From: Nannocystis sp. RBIL2 | GTDB taxonomy: Bacteria > Myxococcota_A > Polyangia > Nannocystales > Nannocystaceae | NCBI RefSeq assembly: GCF_026626745.1 | Contig: NZ_JAPNJW010000002.1 | Span: forward strand, 1,822,151-1,886,150 | Direction of reading: 5' to 3' | DNA length: 64,000 nucleotides | Shown here: positions 32,888 through 40,615 of the stretch, one piece after another | Layout of the letters: the number at the start of each line of letters is the position of its first letter | How positions within the stretch are numbered: the first letter of the stretch is position 1 | The notes under the pieces: generated by a model | The model's database searches: none | Seen by the model: the letters and a program-made list of their open reading frames with translations, nothing else | What the model was told of the DNA's origin: nothing | Translations under genes and position numbers: made by a program

Positions 32888-33871
32888 CTACTTCTTCTTG
32901 CCGGCAGGCCGGGACGACGACTTGGTCGCGGGCTTGCCGGAGGACTTGCTGGTCGCCTTGCTCGACTTGTTTGGGGCCTTGCCCGACTTGCCGGTCGGGG
33001 TCGCCGACTTGCCGGCCGCGCCCGACTTGCTCGTGGGCGCCGTGGACGATCTACCCGCCGGCTTGCCGGCTCGCTTGCCGGCCGACGGGGCCTTGTCGCC
33101 GGGCCGGGGCTCGGGCTCGCCGAACCCGGGATCGAATTCTTCATCGCCGGGAATAGGGCCGGCGAAGCCCTGGTTGTTGGCGTCGGTGTCGTCGTTCTCG
33201 CCCACGCCGGAGTCGGCCAGCTGCCGCAAGGCCGCCTGCCACGACGTCGTGGGCTTCGCCGGCGCCTCCTCCTCGCCCTCGTCCTTGTCTTCGAGGGTGA
33301 CGAGCGGCACCTGGGCGTCGGCCGCTCCGCACGCCGCGCACGGCCCCAGCGGCTGACCGTTCAGCTCGGCGCCGCAGCGCATGCAGAGCCCGCGGCACGC
33401 CTCGCCGTAGGCGCACAGCGCCCGGATCGGATAACTCAACAGCACCTGCTCCACGAGCAACGGCCGCAGATCGATGCGCGTGCCCGAGAAGCTGCGCTCG
33501 TCCGGCGACTCGGTCTCGCTGTCCTCGTCGTCGGCGTCGCCGACGCGATCGCGGACGAAGTGGACGCAAATCTCCCCGCCCGCCGAGACCGCCGCCGGCG
33601 CCAGGCAACGGGCGCAGGGGACGCTGTAGCCGCCCTGGAGGGTCCCGCGGACCAGATAGCTGGTGCCCTCGCCCAGCGGCGTCACCTCGAGCGACGTGGA
33701 GCCGGCGCTCGTGACCTCGGCGTCGGTGTGCGCCAGCACCGTCTTCATCCACGGCGCGGGGAGCTCCGCCTGAATGGCGTAGGGGCCCGGCCCGGAGCGA
33801 GCCAGGGCCACGAGATCGAGGTCAAGCTCCGGCGGGAGCTGCGTGCCGTCGTCGCGGGTCGCGGCCTTCAT
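32888..33871 (-). CDS. YceD/DUF177 family protein with basic low-complexity tail
   Basis: A 327-residue protein starting at ATG 33871. The YceD core has CARCLAPA, a conserved acidic block ahead of IDLRPLLVEQVLLSYPI and a Cys pattern CRGLCMRCG-x-ELN with a further CAACG, typical of DUF177 proteins encoded beside rpmF and thought to act in 23S rRNA metabolism. The C-terminal third is atypical: Asp/Glu-rich, then a Lys/Ser/Thr/Pro-rich tail of SGK/SSK units that could bind nucleic acid. It is the first gene of the fab-rib run and has its own promoter. Confidence 0.88.
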   Translation of the reverse strand: MKAATRDDGTQLPPELDLDLVALARSGPGPYAIQAELPAPWMKTVLAHTDAEVTSAGSTSLEVTPLGEGTSYLVRGTLQGGYSVPCARCLAPAAVSAGGEICVHFVRDRVGDADDEDSETESPDERSFSGTRIDLRPLLVEQVLLSYPIRALCAYGEACRGLCMRCGAELNGQPLGPCAACGAADAQVPLVTLEDKDEGEEEAPAKPTTSWQAALRQLADSGVGENDDTDANNQGFAGPIPGDEEFDPGFGEPEPRPGDKAPSAGKRAGKPAGRSSTAPTSKSGAAGKSATPTGKSGKAPNKSSKATSKSSGKPATKSSSRPAGKKK

Positions 33872-33878
33872 CCGGCCG

Positions 33879-33907
33879 CATGTAGCGCGTGGCGCCAGGG
33901 CTGTCAA
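33879..33907 (-). promoter_or_regulatory. Putative promoter of the yceD-rpmF-plsX-fab run
   Basis: Minus-strand perfect -35 TTGACA (33902-33907), 17-bp spacer, -10 TACATG (33879-33884). The ATG is only 7 bp beyond the -10, so the mRNA would be leaderless or nearly so. Confidence 0.5.
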
Positions 33908-33973
33908 ACCGCCGCCAGCCCGGATCCTTTCGCCGCCTGCCCCAGATCCTTTGGTTGACACGGCAAACGCGGA

Positions 33974-36900
33974 TTGGCTATTGCCTCCCGGCCCTTGGTC
34001 GCCTCTGAGCCCACTGCGCGCCTCGGAGGCGCCGACGCGAGCCCCCGGACCGACGCGCCCGGCGAGGTCACGCCGATCGCCGAGCCCGCGACGACGCGTG
34101 CGCTCGAGTCCGGTGTCCGTCGTTCACGCGTCCTCGCGGTGTCGGGCCTCGTCGGCGCCTGTCTGATCGGACTTGTCCCTCAGGACAGCCACGCCCGCAC
34201 CCGCACCGGCGCGCTCGGGGTAGTCGCCCCGCCCGCGCCGCCGCTGCTGCCGAGCCTGCGCGCCGCCCCGGGCCTGCGCGCCGCCGACCTGGTCGCCGGC
34301 CTCGGCGCGCCGCTGCTGCTCGGGCCGCCGCCGCGCACCACCCCGCGGCGCCTGCCGGGCGAGCAGCCCCCCGCGGCGCCGGGCACCGAGCCGACGCCCG
34401 TCGAGCCTGCCCCCGAGGACATGTCCGAAACGCCAGCGCCTTCGGGACCTGGCCCAACGGGCAGCCCGCTGACCCGCCCCGCGCCCACCCTGGCGCCGCC
34501 CCCCGCGGAGGGCGAGGTCGCAGTCGAGACCGAGACCGAGACCGAGGCGAAGGCCCCCGCCCCTGCCCCCGCGCAGGACGGCCAGATCTTCGCGCCGATC
34601 ACCACCACCGAGCCGAAGACGGAGCCCGAGCCCGAGCCACAAGAGGAAGCCTCGCGCTTCCTCAAGGGCAAGAGCGTCCCGCCGTTCTGGATCGATCGCA
34701 CCTACACGACGCACCGCACGCGCGCGCTGACGCTGCCGCCGCTGTTCTTCCACCGCACCGGCGCCGCCAACCACCCGGAGAAGTTGTTCCACTTCAACCT
34801 GTCCCTCACGACAGGTTGGTACAGCGAGCGGACCGCGAAGCGGCGGTGGTTGTCGCCGGCGATCCTGTTCTTCGGCTCGTTCAGCGAGCGCACCTCCGGC
34901 TGGGGCGCGGTCGCGCTGCTGATGGGCTACAAGCGGGTCGGCGAGCAGTACAGCTTCGGCCAGTTCCCGTTCGTCTGGCGGTGGGGCAACAAGTCGGTCA
35001 AGAACCTGGTCGTCGTCCCGTTCCACTACCACCAGAAGACGCCCGACAGCTTGCGCGGCTTCTCGGCGGTGCTGTTCTGGTACGGCCACAAGAACACCAC
35101 CGACAAGGACCCGCTCAACGACCTGCGCTACTTCGTCGGCTTCCCGCTGTTCTACCGCGTGACCCGCGGCCCGAGCACGGTCAACGTCGGCGTGCCGCTG
35201 TACCTCGGCGGGCAGAACAAGGCCCGCGGGGTCCAGTGGCACACGGTGCTGCCGTTCGTCCACTGGCAGTCGAGCGAGTACGGCAACCGCAAGGACCTGT
35301 GGACGCTGCTGTACGTGCAGCGCAGCGACAAGGCCCGCAGCCGGCGCACGTGGGCCGTCCCGCCGCTGCTGACGTTCTCGCGCCAGACCCCGACCCACAA
35401 GCTGTTCTCGGCCACGCCGCTGGTGTGGCGGGCCGAGAACCGCGACCGCGGCAGCGTCGCCTGGTCGGTGTTCCCGTGGGTCAGCTACCGCGACCCCGAG
35501 CAGCGCAACCGGGTGCTCTTCCCGCTGTTCTGGCAGTTCGGCGACGTCAAGGCCGGCGTCACCAGCAGCGTGTTCGTGCCCCTCGTCTACGCGCGCAAGA
35601 GCCCGCAGGAGACGCGGGTCTACACGCTGCTCGGCGGCGGCCGCTCGGGCAAGAACGGGCGCTGGGGCTTCGGCATCACCCCGCTCCTCACCTTCGTACG
35701 CAACGAGCCGGGCGGCAAGAGCTTCCAGGTCGTCACGCCGCTGTTCGGCCACTCGCACGACCCGAGCGCCTTCGGCGGCAAGGGCGAGCGCACCCTCTCG
35801 GCGGCGGTGCTCGGCTACTACCGCCGCCGCGGCGAGCGCTGGGACGCCGGCTTCGCCCCGCTCGCGTTCGTCGGCCGCGACGGCACCCGCTCGTACCAGA
35901 CCATTACCCCGCTGTTCTGGCACCGCCGCGACACCGACCCGCAGAACCCGAGCGACCTGTGGGTGCTCGGCCCGGCCTACGCCAAGAAGGTCAAGTCAGG
36001 CGGCCACGGCGGCCTCGCCCCGCTGGTGTTCGCCGGCCGCGACGACAAGTTCCGCTACGGCATCGTCCCGCCGCTGCTGTTCGGCCACGTCCACGACGTC
36101 GAGGCCCAGCGCTCGCGCACGGTCTCGCTGGTGTTCGCCCGCGACAAGGGCCCCGACCACCGCACCCTCGGCGTCCTCAACCTGTTCTGGGACGTGAAGC
36201 GCCCCGCAGGCGAGCGCCACACCGCCCTGTTCCCGCTGTTCTACCGCCGCCACGCCGAGGGCAAGACGCTCACCCTCACCCCGCTGGGCGGCGCCTACAG
36301 CACGCCGGAGCAGCGCACGTGGTCGGCCGCCGCGCTGCTGTACGGCTTCCGCGGCTACAAAGATCCGACCCGCCGCGGCTTCGGCCTGATCCCGCTGATC
36401 TTCTACGATCGTCGCAAGGTCGAGGGCGGCGTCGCCAGCAACCTCGTCGTCGCGCCGCTGTTCGCCCGCCATCGCGCGCCCAGCGAGGACCTCGACATGT
36501 GGTCGCCGCTGGTCTGGCGCACCGCCACTCGCGGCGAGAAGCCGCGCAAGAACCTCGCGGTCATCCCGTTCTACTTCCGCCAGCGCCAGCCCGACGGCAT
36601 CGACGTCGACGCCGGCCTGATCCTCCCGTTCTTCTACAGCCGCGACAAGGTCCGGCGCACGCACACGCTCATCGCCGGCCCGGCGTTCCACCGCCTCACC
36701 CGCACCTCGCTCAACGCGGGCCTGGTGCCCGTCTACTGGTGGCACGACTCGGCCGAGAAGCGGCGCCTGATCTCGCTGCCGCTCATCTTCCACCAGGCCG
36801 ACAAGAACAAGCTCGAGCACACCACCATCGCTGTGCCGCTGTGGTTCGACCGCCGCCGCGCCAACGGTCGCCGCTCGTGGGTCGCCTTCCCGTTCGTCGT

Positions 36901-38062
36901 CGGCGTCAAGGGTCAGTTCAACTTCACCCGCTTCAGCCTGACCCCGCCGATCTTCTTCGACATCTTCCGCCTCCACAAGAACTACCGCTTCACCGGCGTG
37001 GTCCCGTTCGCGTTCCGCTACCAGAAGTGTGGCTTCCGCGAAGAAGACGACGATCGTTGCCGCTACACGCTGTGGGGCTCGTGGCCGCTGTTCCTCTACG
37101 GCAAGGACGGCAAGGGTCGCACCAGCCACGGCGCGCTGATGCTCTACTACTTCGACAAGGATCCGGGCGGCCGCCGGTTCCTCACCCTGCTGGGCGGCGC
37201 CAACGTGCGCCCGGGCGAGCGCCTCACCTGGTACGCGCTCAACTTCGGCCACACCACCACGCGGCAGTTCAAGACCACCGTCTTCTTCCCGCTGTTCTTC
37301 CGCAAGGCCTACCGGACCAAGGACCGCAGCACCACCGTCGTGCTGCCGCCGCTGTTCGTCGGCGCCCGCCGCGAGGACTACCGGTGGTTCCAGGCCGGCC
37401 TGATGGTGTGGAACTTCCGCCGGCCGCACAAGGTGACGACCGTGGTCGCGCCGCCGCTCTTCTACACCGCGCACAGCTACGCCGAGCGGCGCATGACCTG
37501 GCTCCTGCCGCTGTTCCTGCGCGACAACAACTGGGCCAAGGACACCAGCTTCACCAGCGTCTTCCCGGCCCTGCTGTTCCAGCGCCGGCGCGGCCAGGAC
37601 AACGACTGGGTCCAGTTCCCGCTGGTCTGGCACATCGAGCGCGGCGAGAACTCGGGCACCTTCGGCGCCTTCATGTGGTGGGACATCCGCCGCAAGGGCC
37701 GCATCACCCAGGTCGTCCCGGCGCTGTGGGCCCGCCACCGCGGCCGCGGCCGCGACGTGCAGGTCCTCGGCCCCGGCCTCGGCTGGTGGTGGCGCGACGA
37801 GCAGCCGATCCGCGACGCCCAGGGCGAGAGCATCGGCACCAAGAAGGGCCTCCACTGGCGCGCCCTGTTCGGCATCCTCGGCGGCGGCAACGACGGCGTC
37901 CAGCGCTACTTCTCGCTGTTCGGCGGCCGGATCCCCCTGCGCCCCAAGGCCGTGTGGGAGCCCCGGCGCAAGCGCCTCAAGGCCGCTCAGCCCGCCGCGC
38001 CCAAGGCCCTGCCCACCGCGGCCCCGGCCGGCCCAGTCGCGCCGGTCGAGAAGAAGCCCTGA
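33974..38062 (+). CDS. Very large exported protein with repeated strand-like PLFW/PLFF units
   Basis: Up to 1362 residues. A hydrophobic segment near residues 52-66 (VLAVSGLVGACLIGLV) could be a signal or anchor, followed by a Pro/Glu-rich stretch to about 225. The remaining 1100 residues repeat a unit of roughly 25-45 residues in which short aromatic/hydrophobic strands (PLFFHR, PLFWQF, PLVWR, PFYFRQ, PLFYR, PLWFDR) alternate with charged turns (RxxRxGK, DKxxxxRT). This looks like a long beta-rich structure, perhaps an outer-membrane barrel or solenoid. I know no named family. The start is uncertain: TTG 33974 is the longest, and a perfect TTGACA at 33955-33960 upstream lacks a good -10. Confidence 0.6.
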   Translation: MAIASRPLVASEPTARLGGADASPRTDAPGEVTPIAEPATTRALESGVRRSRVLAVSGLVGACLIGLVPQDSHARTRTGALGVVAPPAPPLLPSLRAAPGLRAADLVAGLGAPLLLGPPPRTTPRRLPGEQPPAAPGTEPTPVEPAPEDMSETPAPSGPGPTGSPLTRPAPTLAPPPAEGEVAVETETETEAKAPAPAPAQDGQIFAPITTTEPKTEPEPEPQEEASRFLKGKSVPPFWIDRTYTTHRTRALTLPPLFFHRTGAANHPEKLFHFNLSLTTGWYSERTAKRRWLSPAILFFGSFSERTSGWGAVALLMGYKRVGEQYSFGQFPFVWRWGNKSVKNLVVVPFHYHQKTPDSLRGFSAVLFWYGHKNTTDKDPLNDLRYFVGFPLFYRVTRGPSTVNVGVPLYLGGQNKARGVQWHTVLPFVHWQSSEYGNRKDLWTLLYVQRSDKARSRRTWAVPPLLTFSRQTPTHKLFSATPLVWRAENRDRGSVAWSVFPWVSYRDPEQRNRVLFPLFWQFGDVKAGVTSSVFVPLVYARKSPQETRVYTLLGGGRSGKNGRWGFGITPLLTFVRNEPGGKSFQVVTPLFGHSHDPSAFGGKGERTLSAAVLGYYRRRGERWDAGFAPLAFVGRDGTRSYQTITPLFWHRRDTDPQNPSDLWVLGPAYAKKVKSGGHGGLAPLVFAGRDDKFRYGIVPPLLFGHVHDVEAQRSRTVSLVFARDKGPDHRTLGVLNLFWDVKRPAGERHTALFPLFYRRHAEGKTLTLTPLGGAYSTPEQRTWSAAALLYGFRGYKDPTRRGFGLIPLIFYDRRKVEGGVASNLVVAPLFARHRAPSEDLDMWSPLVWRTATRGEKPRKNLAVIPFYFRQRQPDGIDVDAGLILPFFYSRDKVRRTHTLIAGPAFHRLTRTSLNAGLVPVYWWHDSAEKRRLISLPLIFHQADKNKLEHTTIAVPLWFDRRRANGRRSWVAFPFVVGVKGQFNFTRFSLTPPIFFDIFRLHKNYRFTGVVPFAFRYQKCGFREEDDDRCRYTLWGSWPLFLYGKDGKGRTSHGALMLYYFDKDPGGRRFLTLLGGANVRPGERLTWYALNFGHTTTRQFKTTVFFPLFFRKAYRTKDRSTTVVLPPLFVGARREDYRWFQAGLMVWNFRRPHKVTTVVAPPLFYTAHSYAERRMTWLLPLFLRDNNWAKDTSFTSVFPALLFQRRRGQDNDWVQFPLVWHIERGENSGTFGAFMWWDIRRKGRITQVVPALWARHRGRGRDVQVLGPGLGWWWRDEQPIRDAQGESIGTKKGLHWRALFGILGGGNDGVQRYFSLFGGRIPLRPKAVWEPRRKRLKAAQPAAPKALPTAAPAGPVAPVEKKP
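34158..34192. repeat. 14-bp repeat family, 3 units (large-protein gene)
   Basis: Units at 34158 (CCTGTCT), 34172 (CTTGTCC) and 34186 (CAGCCAC), coding the end of the hydrophobic segment. Confidence 0.65.
34406..34468. repeat. 14-bp repeat array, 5 units (large-protein gene)
   Basis: Units at 34406 (CCTGCCC), 34420 (CATGTCC), 34434 (CAGCGCC), 34448 (CCTGGCC) and 34462 (CAGCCCG), in the Pro-rich linker. Confidence 0.75.
34796..34817. repeat. 14-bp repeat family, 2 units (large-protein gene)
   Basis: CCTGTCC at 34798 and CAGGTTG at 34812, with perfect 8-bp arms AACCTGTC/GACAGGTT. Confidence 0.6.
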
Positions 38063-38096
38063 GCAGCGCGAGCGCCGAACGCACCTCCCGTTCGAG

Positions 38097-38166
38097 CCTG
38101 CGTGAACGAGCATGTCCGTGCGGGCATGTCCCTGCGGGCATGTCCGCTCGAACATGTCCCGCGGCG
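38097..38166. repeat. 14-bp repeat array, 5 units, between convergent genes
   Basis: Heptamers at 38097 (CCTGCGT), 38111, 38125, 38139 and 38153 (all CATGTCC), exactly 14 bp apart, 34 bp after the large-protein stop. The 432-bp gap 38063-38494 holds this array, about 270 bp of GC-rich sequence with nothing recognised, and the terminator at 38440. Confidence 0.9.
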
Positions 38167-38439
38167 TGTCGACAGGGCTAGCGAGCGTGCGTGCGCGCGT
38201 CTCGCCAGCGCTCGTCTCGCGCGCGAGGCGTGACCACGCCTGGCGCCCGCGAACCGCCGCGTGCAGCGCGGCGCCTGACGTGGCGAGCTCGGCGTCCCCT
38301 CGGCGCGCGTCGGCCTCTACCGAACGGGCGGCACGCCGCGAGAGGGCGCCCCCACCGCCCACAGCGCCGCCTGAGGGCGCTCACCAGCGATCGCCCGCTC
38401 CCCGCCGCCCGCGAGCGCCCCCCCTTTATTAAACGGCCC

Positions 38440-38470
38440 GAGGGCCCCGGAGCGGCGCTCCGGAGCCCTC
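38440..38470 (-). terminator. Terminator of anchor-L gene 1
   Basis: A 14-bp stem with one mismatch (GAGGGCTCCGGAGC/GCTCCGGGGCCCTC on the minus strand, 3-nt loop), followed by CGGGCCGTTTAATAAA. The T-run is short. Confidence 0.6.
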
Positions 38471-38494
38471 GTCGTGCGCGCAGCGGAGCGCGGC

Positions 38495-40261
38495 TCACAT
38501 CGGCTGGACGCCGCAGTCGTCGACCTCGCTCGGGACGCAACCCTCGCAGTCCCAGCGGAAGTTGTCGAGCAGCGTGGCGGTCGACAGGTACTGATCGGAC
38601 ATGTCGGCCAGGAAGAAGCCGATCGTGATCTCGGCGCCCGGCTGCACGCCGCCCTTGGCGGTGAACCAGTCGGAGCACGCGTGCTGCTCGAAGCCGGTGC
38701 CGGCCAGCTGCGGCTCGTTGTAGGTGTAGCCCTGCTGGATGAAGTACGGGTCGAGCGCGGTGATGGTGATCGGCAGGCCCTTGGTCGGATCGTTCGGATC
38801 CGGGATGAAGGTGACGTTGCCGCTGTACGGATCGACCGGCGGGACCTGGTTCGGATCGTCCGGCGTCGGGTCGACCTGGTAAGCGATCAGCAGGTCGTTC
38901 CACACGGTGTCGACGAAGGACGGCCACTCGGCCGAGCAGAACGCGAACTCGAAGGTGTAGCCGAAGGTCCCCGGCGGCACGACGGTCTTGAAGCTGAAGT
39001 AGATGCGGTCGTTGCCGTCGGCGTTGGTCATCTCCCACTGCGCCTGGATGGTGTCGGAGCAGTCGTTGTCGCCTGCACCGTTGTCGCAGTCCTTGAACGG
39101 GGTCCCGCCGGCGCCGTTGTTGCTGCCGTTCTTGGCCTTGAAGGGCAGCGGCAGCCCGCCGCCGTCGGGGTTGCCGTTGTTCGTGGTGCCCTGGTTGTTG
39201 GGCGCCTCGATGACGATGCCCTCGGCGTTCGGCGCCACGATGTCGCCGTTCGAGATGATGAGGAAGGTGTCGCCCTCGCGCGGGCTGTACAGGCGCTGAT
39301 TCGGCGTCTGCGGGTCGTTATCGTGGTCGAACATGTAGGTGCCGTAGCCCTTGGCCACCTGCCAGCTCTTGTTGACCGGGTTCGAGTGCTGGAAGTCGCT
39401 CGTGATGACCGAGTTGTTCGGCGCGACGTTGCAGATGCCCATCGCCTTGAGCATGTTCGTCTTGTCGGCCTTGTCCGAGATCACCTGCGGGGTGTTGTCG
39501 CAGACGACGTAGTCCGCGGGCGCCTGGCAGTTGGCCGGGAAGAACGGCGTGCAGTTGTTGAGGCAGAAGTCCTGCGGACCGCCGTTGACCTCGTTGCCGT
39601 CGTCGCACTGCTCGCCCCGCTCCTTGACGCCGTTGCCGCACTCGGCCGGCGAGAAGGTGCAGTCCGGCTCGCAACCGTCGCCGGGCTCCTGGTTGCCGTC
39701 GTCGCACTGCTCGGGGTCCTCGACGGTGCCGTTGCCGCAGTCCTGCTGCGGGGTCGCCGTCAGGCAGTCCGCGCTGCACTCGTCGCCGTCCTCGGTGTTG
39801 GCGTCGTCGCACGCCTCACCCTGCTCCACGGTGCCGTTGCCGCACACCGCCGTGATCGTGCACGTGGGCTCGCAACCGTCGCCCGCGACGTCGTTGCCGT
39901 CGTCGCACTCCTCGTTGCCCTCCTGCACGCCGTTGCCACACTCCGGCGTCGCCTCGGTCACGCCCTCCGTCGTGGTCGACGTCGCATCGGTGGTGGAGGT
40001 GGTGGCGTCCGTCGTCGCGGCGGTCGTGCCCTGCGTGTCGCTGTCGCTGATGCCCGTCGTCGGCGTGGTCGTCGTCGGCGTGGTATCGCTCTCCGAGTTG
40101 CTGTTGCTCCCCGGCGTCGGGTTGTTGCTGGTGGTGTCCGTCGAGGTGTCACCCTGGGTCTGGTTGCCCGACGCAGTGATGTTGTCGACGGCGTCACCGC
40201 ACGCCGCGAGCGCGGTCACACACAGCCCGGTGGAGAAGAGTCGAAGCACGGAAATCTTCAT
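38495..40261 (-). CDS. Choice-of-anchor L domain lipoprotein, paralogue 1
   Basis: A 588-residue lipoprotein starting at ATG 40261 (AGGA eight bases ahead), with lipobox ALAAC. It has a Thr/Ser/Asn-rich tether (about residues 20-100), four cysteine-rich CGNG...E-CDDGN...C repeats of the myxobacterial type (about 105-235), then a C-terminal choice-of-anchor L domain whose FAFCSAEWPSFVDTVWNDL segment corresponds to the family's FAFASEEYPEYVGS-like block. It ends in DNFRWDCEGC and CGVQPM. Probably a surface protein; adhesive or matrix function is inferred. It is nearly identical to paralogue 2 except in the tether and two short patches. Confidence 0.82.
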   Translation of the reverse strand: MKISVLRLFSTGLCVTALAACGDAVDNITASGNQTQGDTSTDTTSNNPTPGSNSNSESDTTPTTTTPTTGISDSDTQGTTAATTDATTSTTDATSTTTEGVTEATPECGNGVQEGNEECDDGNDVAGDGCEPTCTITAVCGNGTVEQGEACDDANTEDGDECSADCLTATPQQDCGNGTVEDPEQCDDGNQEPGDGCEPDCTFSPAECGNGVKERGEQCDDGNEVNGGPQDFCLNNCTPFFPANCQAPADYVVCDNTPQVISDKADKTNMLKAMGICNVAPNNSVITSDFQHSNPVNKSWQVAKGYGTYMFDHDNDPQTPNQRLYSPREGDTFLIISNGDIVAPNAEGIVIEAPNNQGTTNNGNPDGGGLPLPFKAKNGSNNGAGGTPFKDCDNGAGDNDCSDTIQAQWEMTNADGNDRIYFSFKTVVPPGTFGYTFEFAFCSAEWPSFVDTVWNDLLIAYQVDPTPDDPNQVPPVDPYSGNVTFIPDPNDPTKGLPITITALDPYFIQQGYTYNEPQLAGTGFEQHACSDWFTAKGGVQPGAEITIGFFLADMSDQYLSTATLLDNFRWDCEGCVPSEVDDCGVQPM

Positions 40262-40267
40262 GGTCAT

Positions 40268-40562
40268 GGTCCTGGGTTCTAAGGTCATGGCCGACCCCAC
40301 GCGGGCCTGGCCGATCGCACGCCAGCGTTTCCCATCCGCCCCTTCATTTCAAGGGCGTAAGTCGCGGTACGTCGACGACGTCGACAGCATCGCGGGCCGA
40401 CCTCAGGCGCATGCCTCGTGCGTCGCTTCGGCGAGACGCCGAGCTGCACGGCGCTCCAGGCTCGGTGGCCACTCCGCCCGCTTTCCGTCGGTGCGGGGAT
40501 CGAACGGCACGATCGTTCGCCTCACTCGACTCGCCGCTTCCACACGAGCCCCACGTGAAAAA
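40268..40562 (-). other. Upstream region of anchor-L gene 1
   Basis: No gene is supported. The proximal 110 bp is almost identical to the region upstream of paralogue 2, so the duplication included the promoter. The distal part shows nothing recognisable. Confidence 0.6.
40321..40335 (-). promoter_or_regulatory. Conserved block upstream of anchor-L gene 1
   Basis: Plus-strand GCCAGCGTTTCCCAT, about 60 bp before the start. The same pattern GCCA-N3-TTTCCCAT occurs ahead of paralogues 2 and 3, suggesting a shared promoter or regulator site. Confidence 0.45.
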
Positions 40563-40590
40563 GGGGCGCGCCCGTCGCCGGGCACGCCCC
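40557..40590 (-). terminator. Intrinsic terminator of anchor-L gene 2
   Basis: On the minus strand, stem GGGGCGTGCCCG-GCGA-CGGGCGCGCCCC (40563-40590, one wobble/mismatch) is followed by TTTTT (plus-strand AAAAA at 40557). Confidence 0.85.
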
Positions 40591-40615
40591 CTTCGAGCTC
40601 ATGCTCGCGTGACGA

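Noticed and set aside
33955..33983. Plus-strand promoter for the large exported protein from TTGACA at 33955
   Set aside because: The -35 is perfect, but the hexamer 17 bp downstream (CTATTG) is a poor -10 and falls beyond the longest start; kept only as a remark.
34124..38362. Two long minus-strand frames opposite the large exported protein
   Set aside because: Compositional shadows without recognisable motifs or ribosome-binding sites; the plus strand has consistent repeated protein units.
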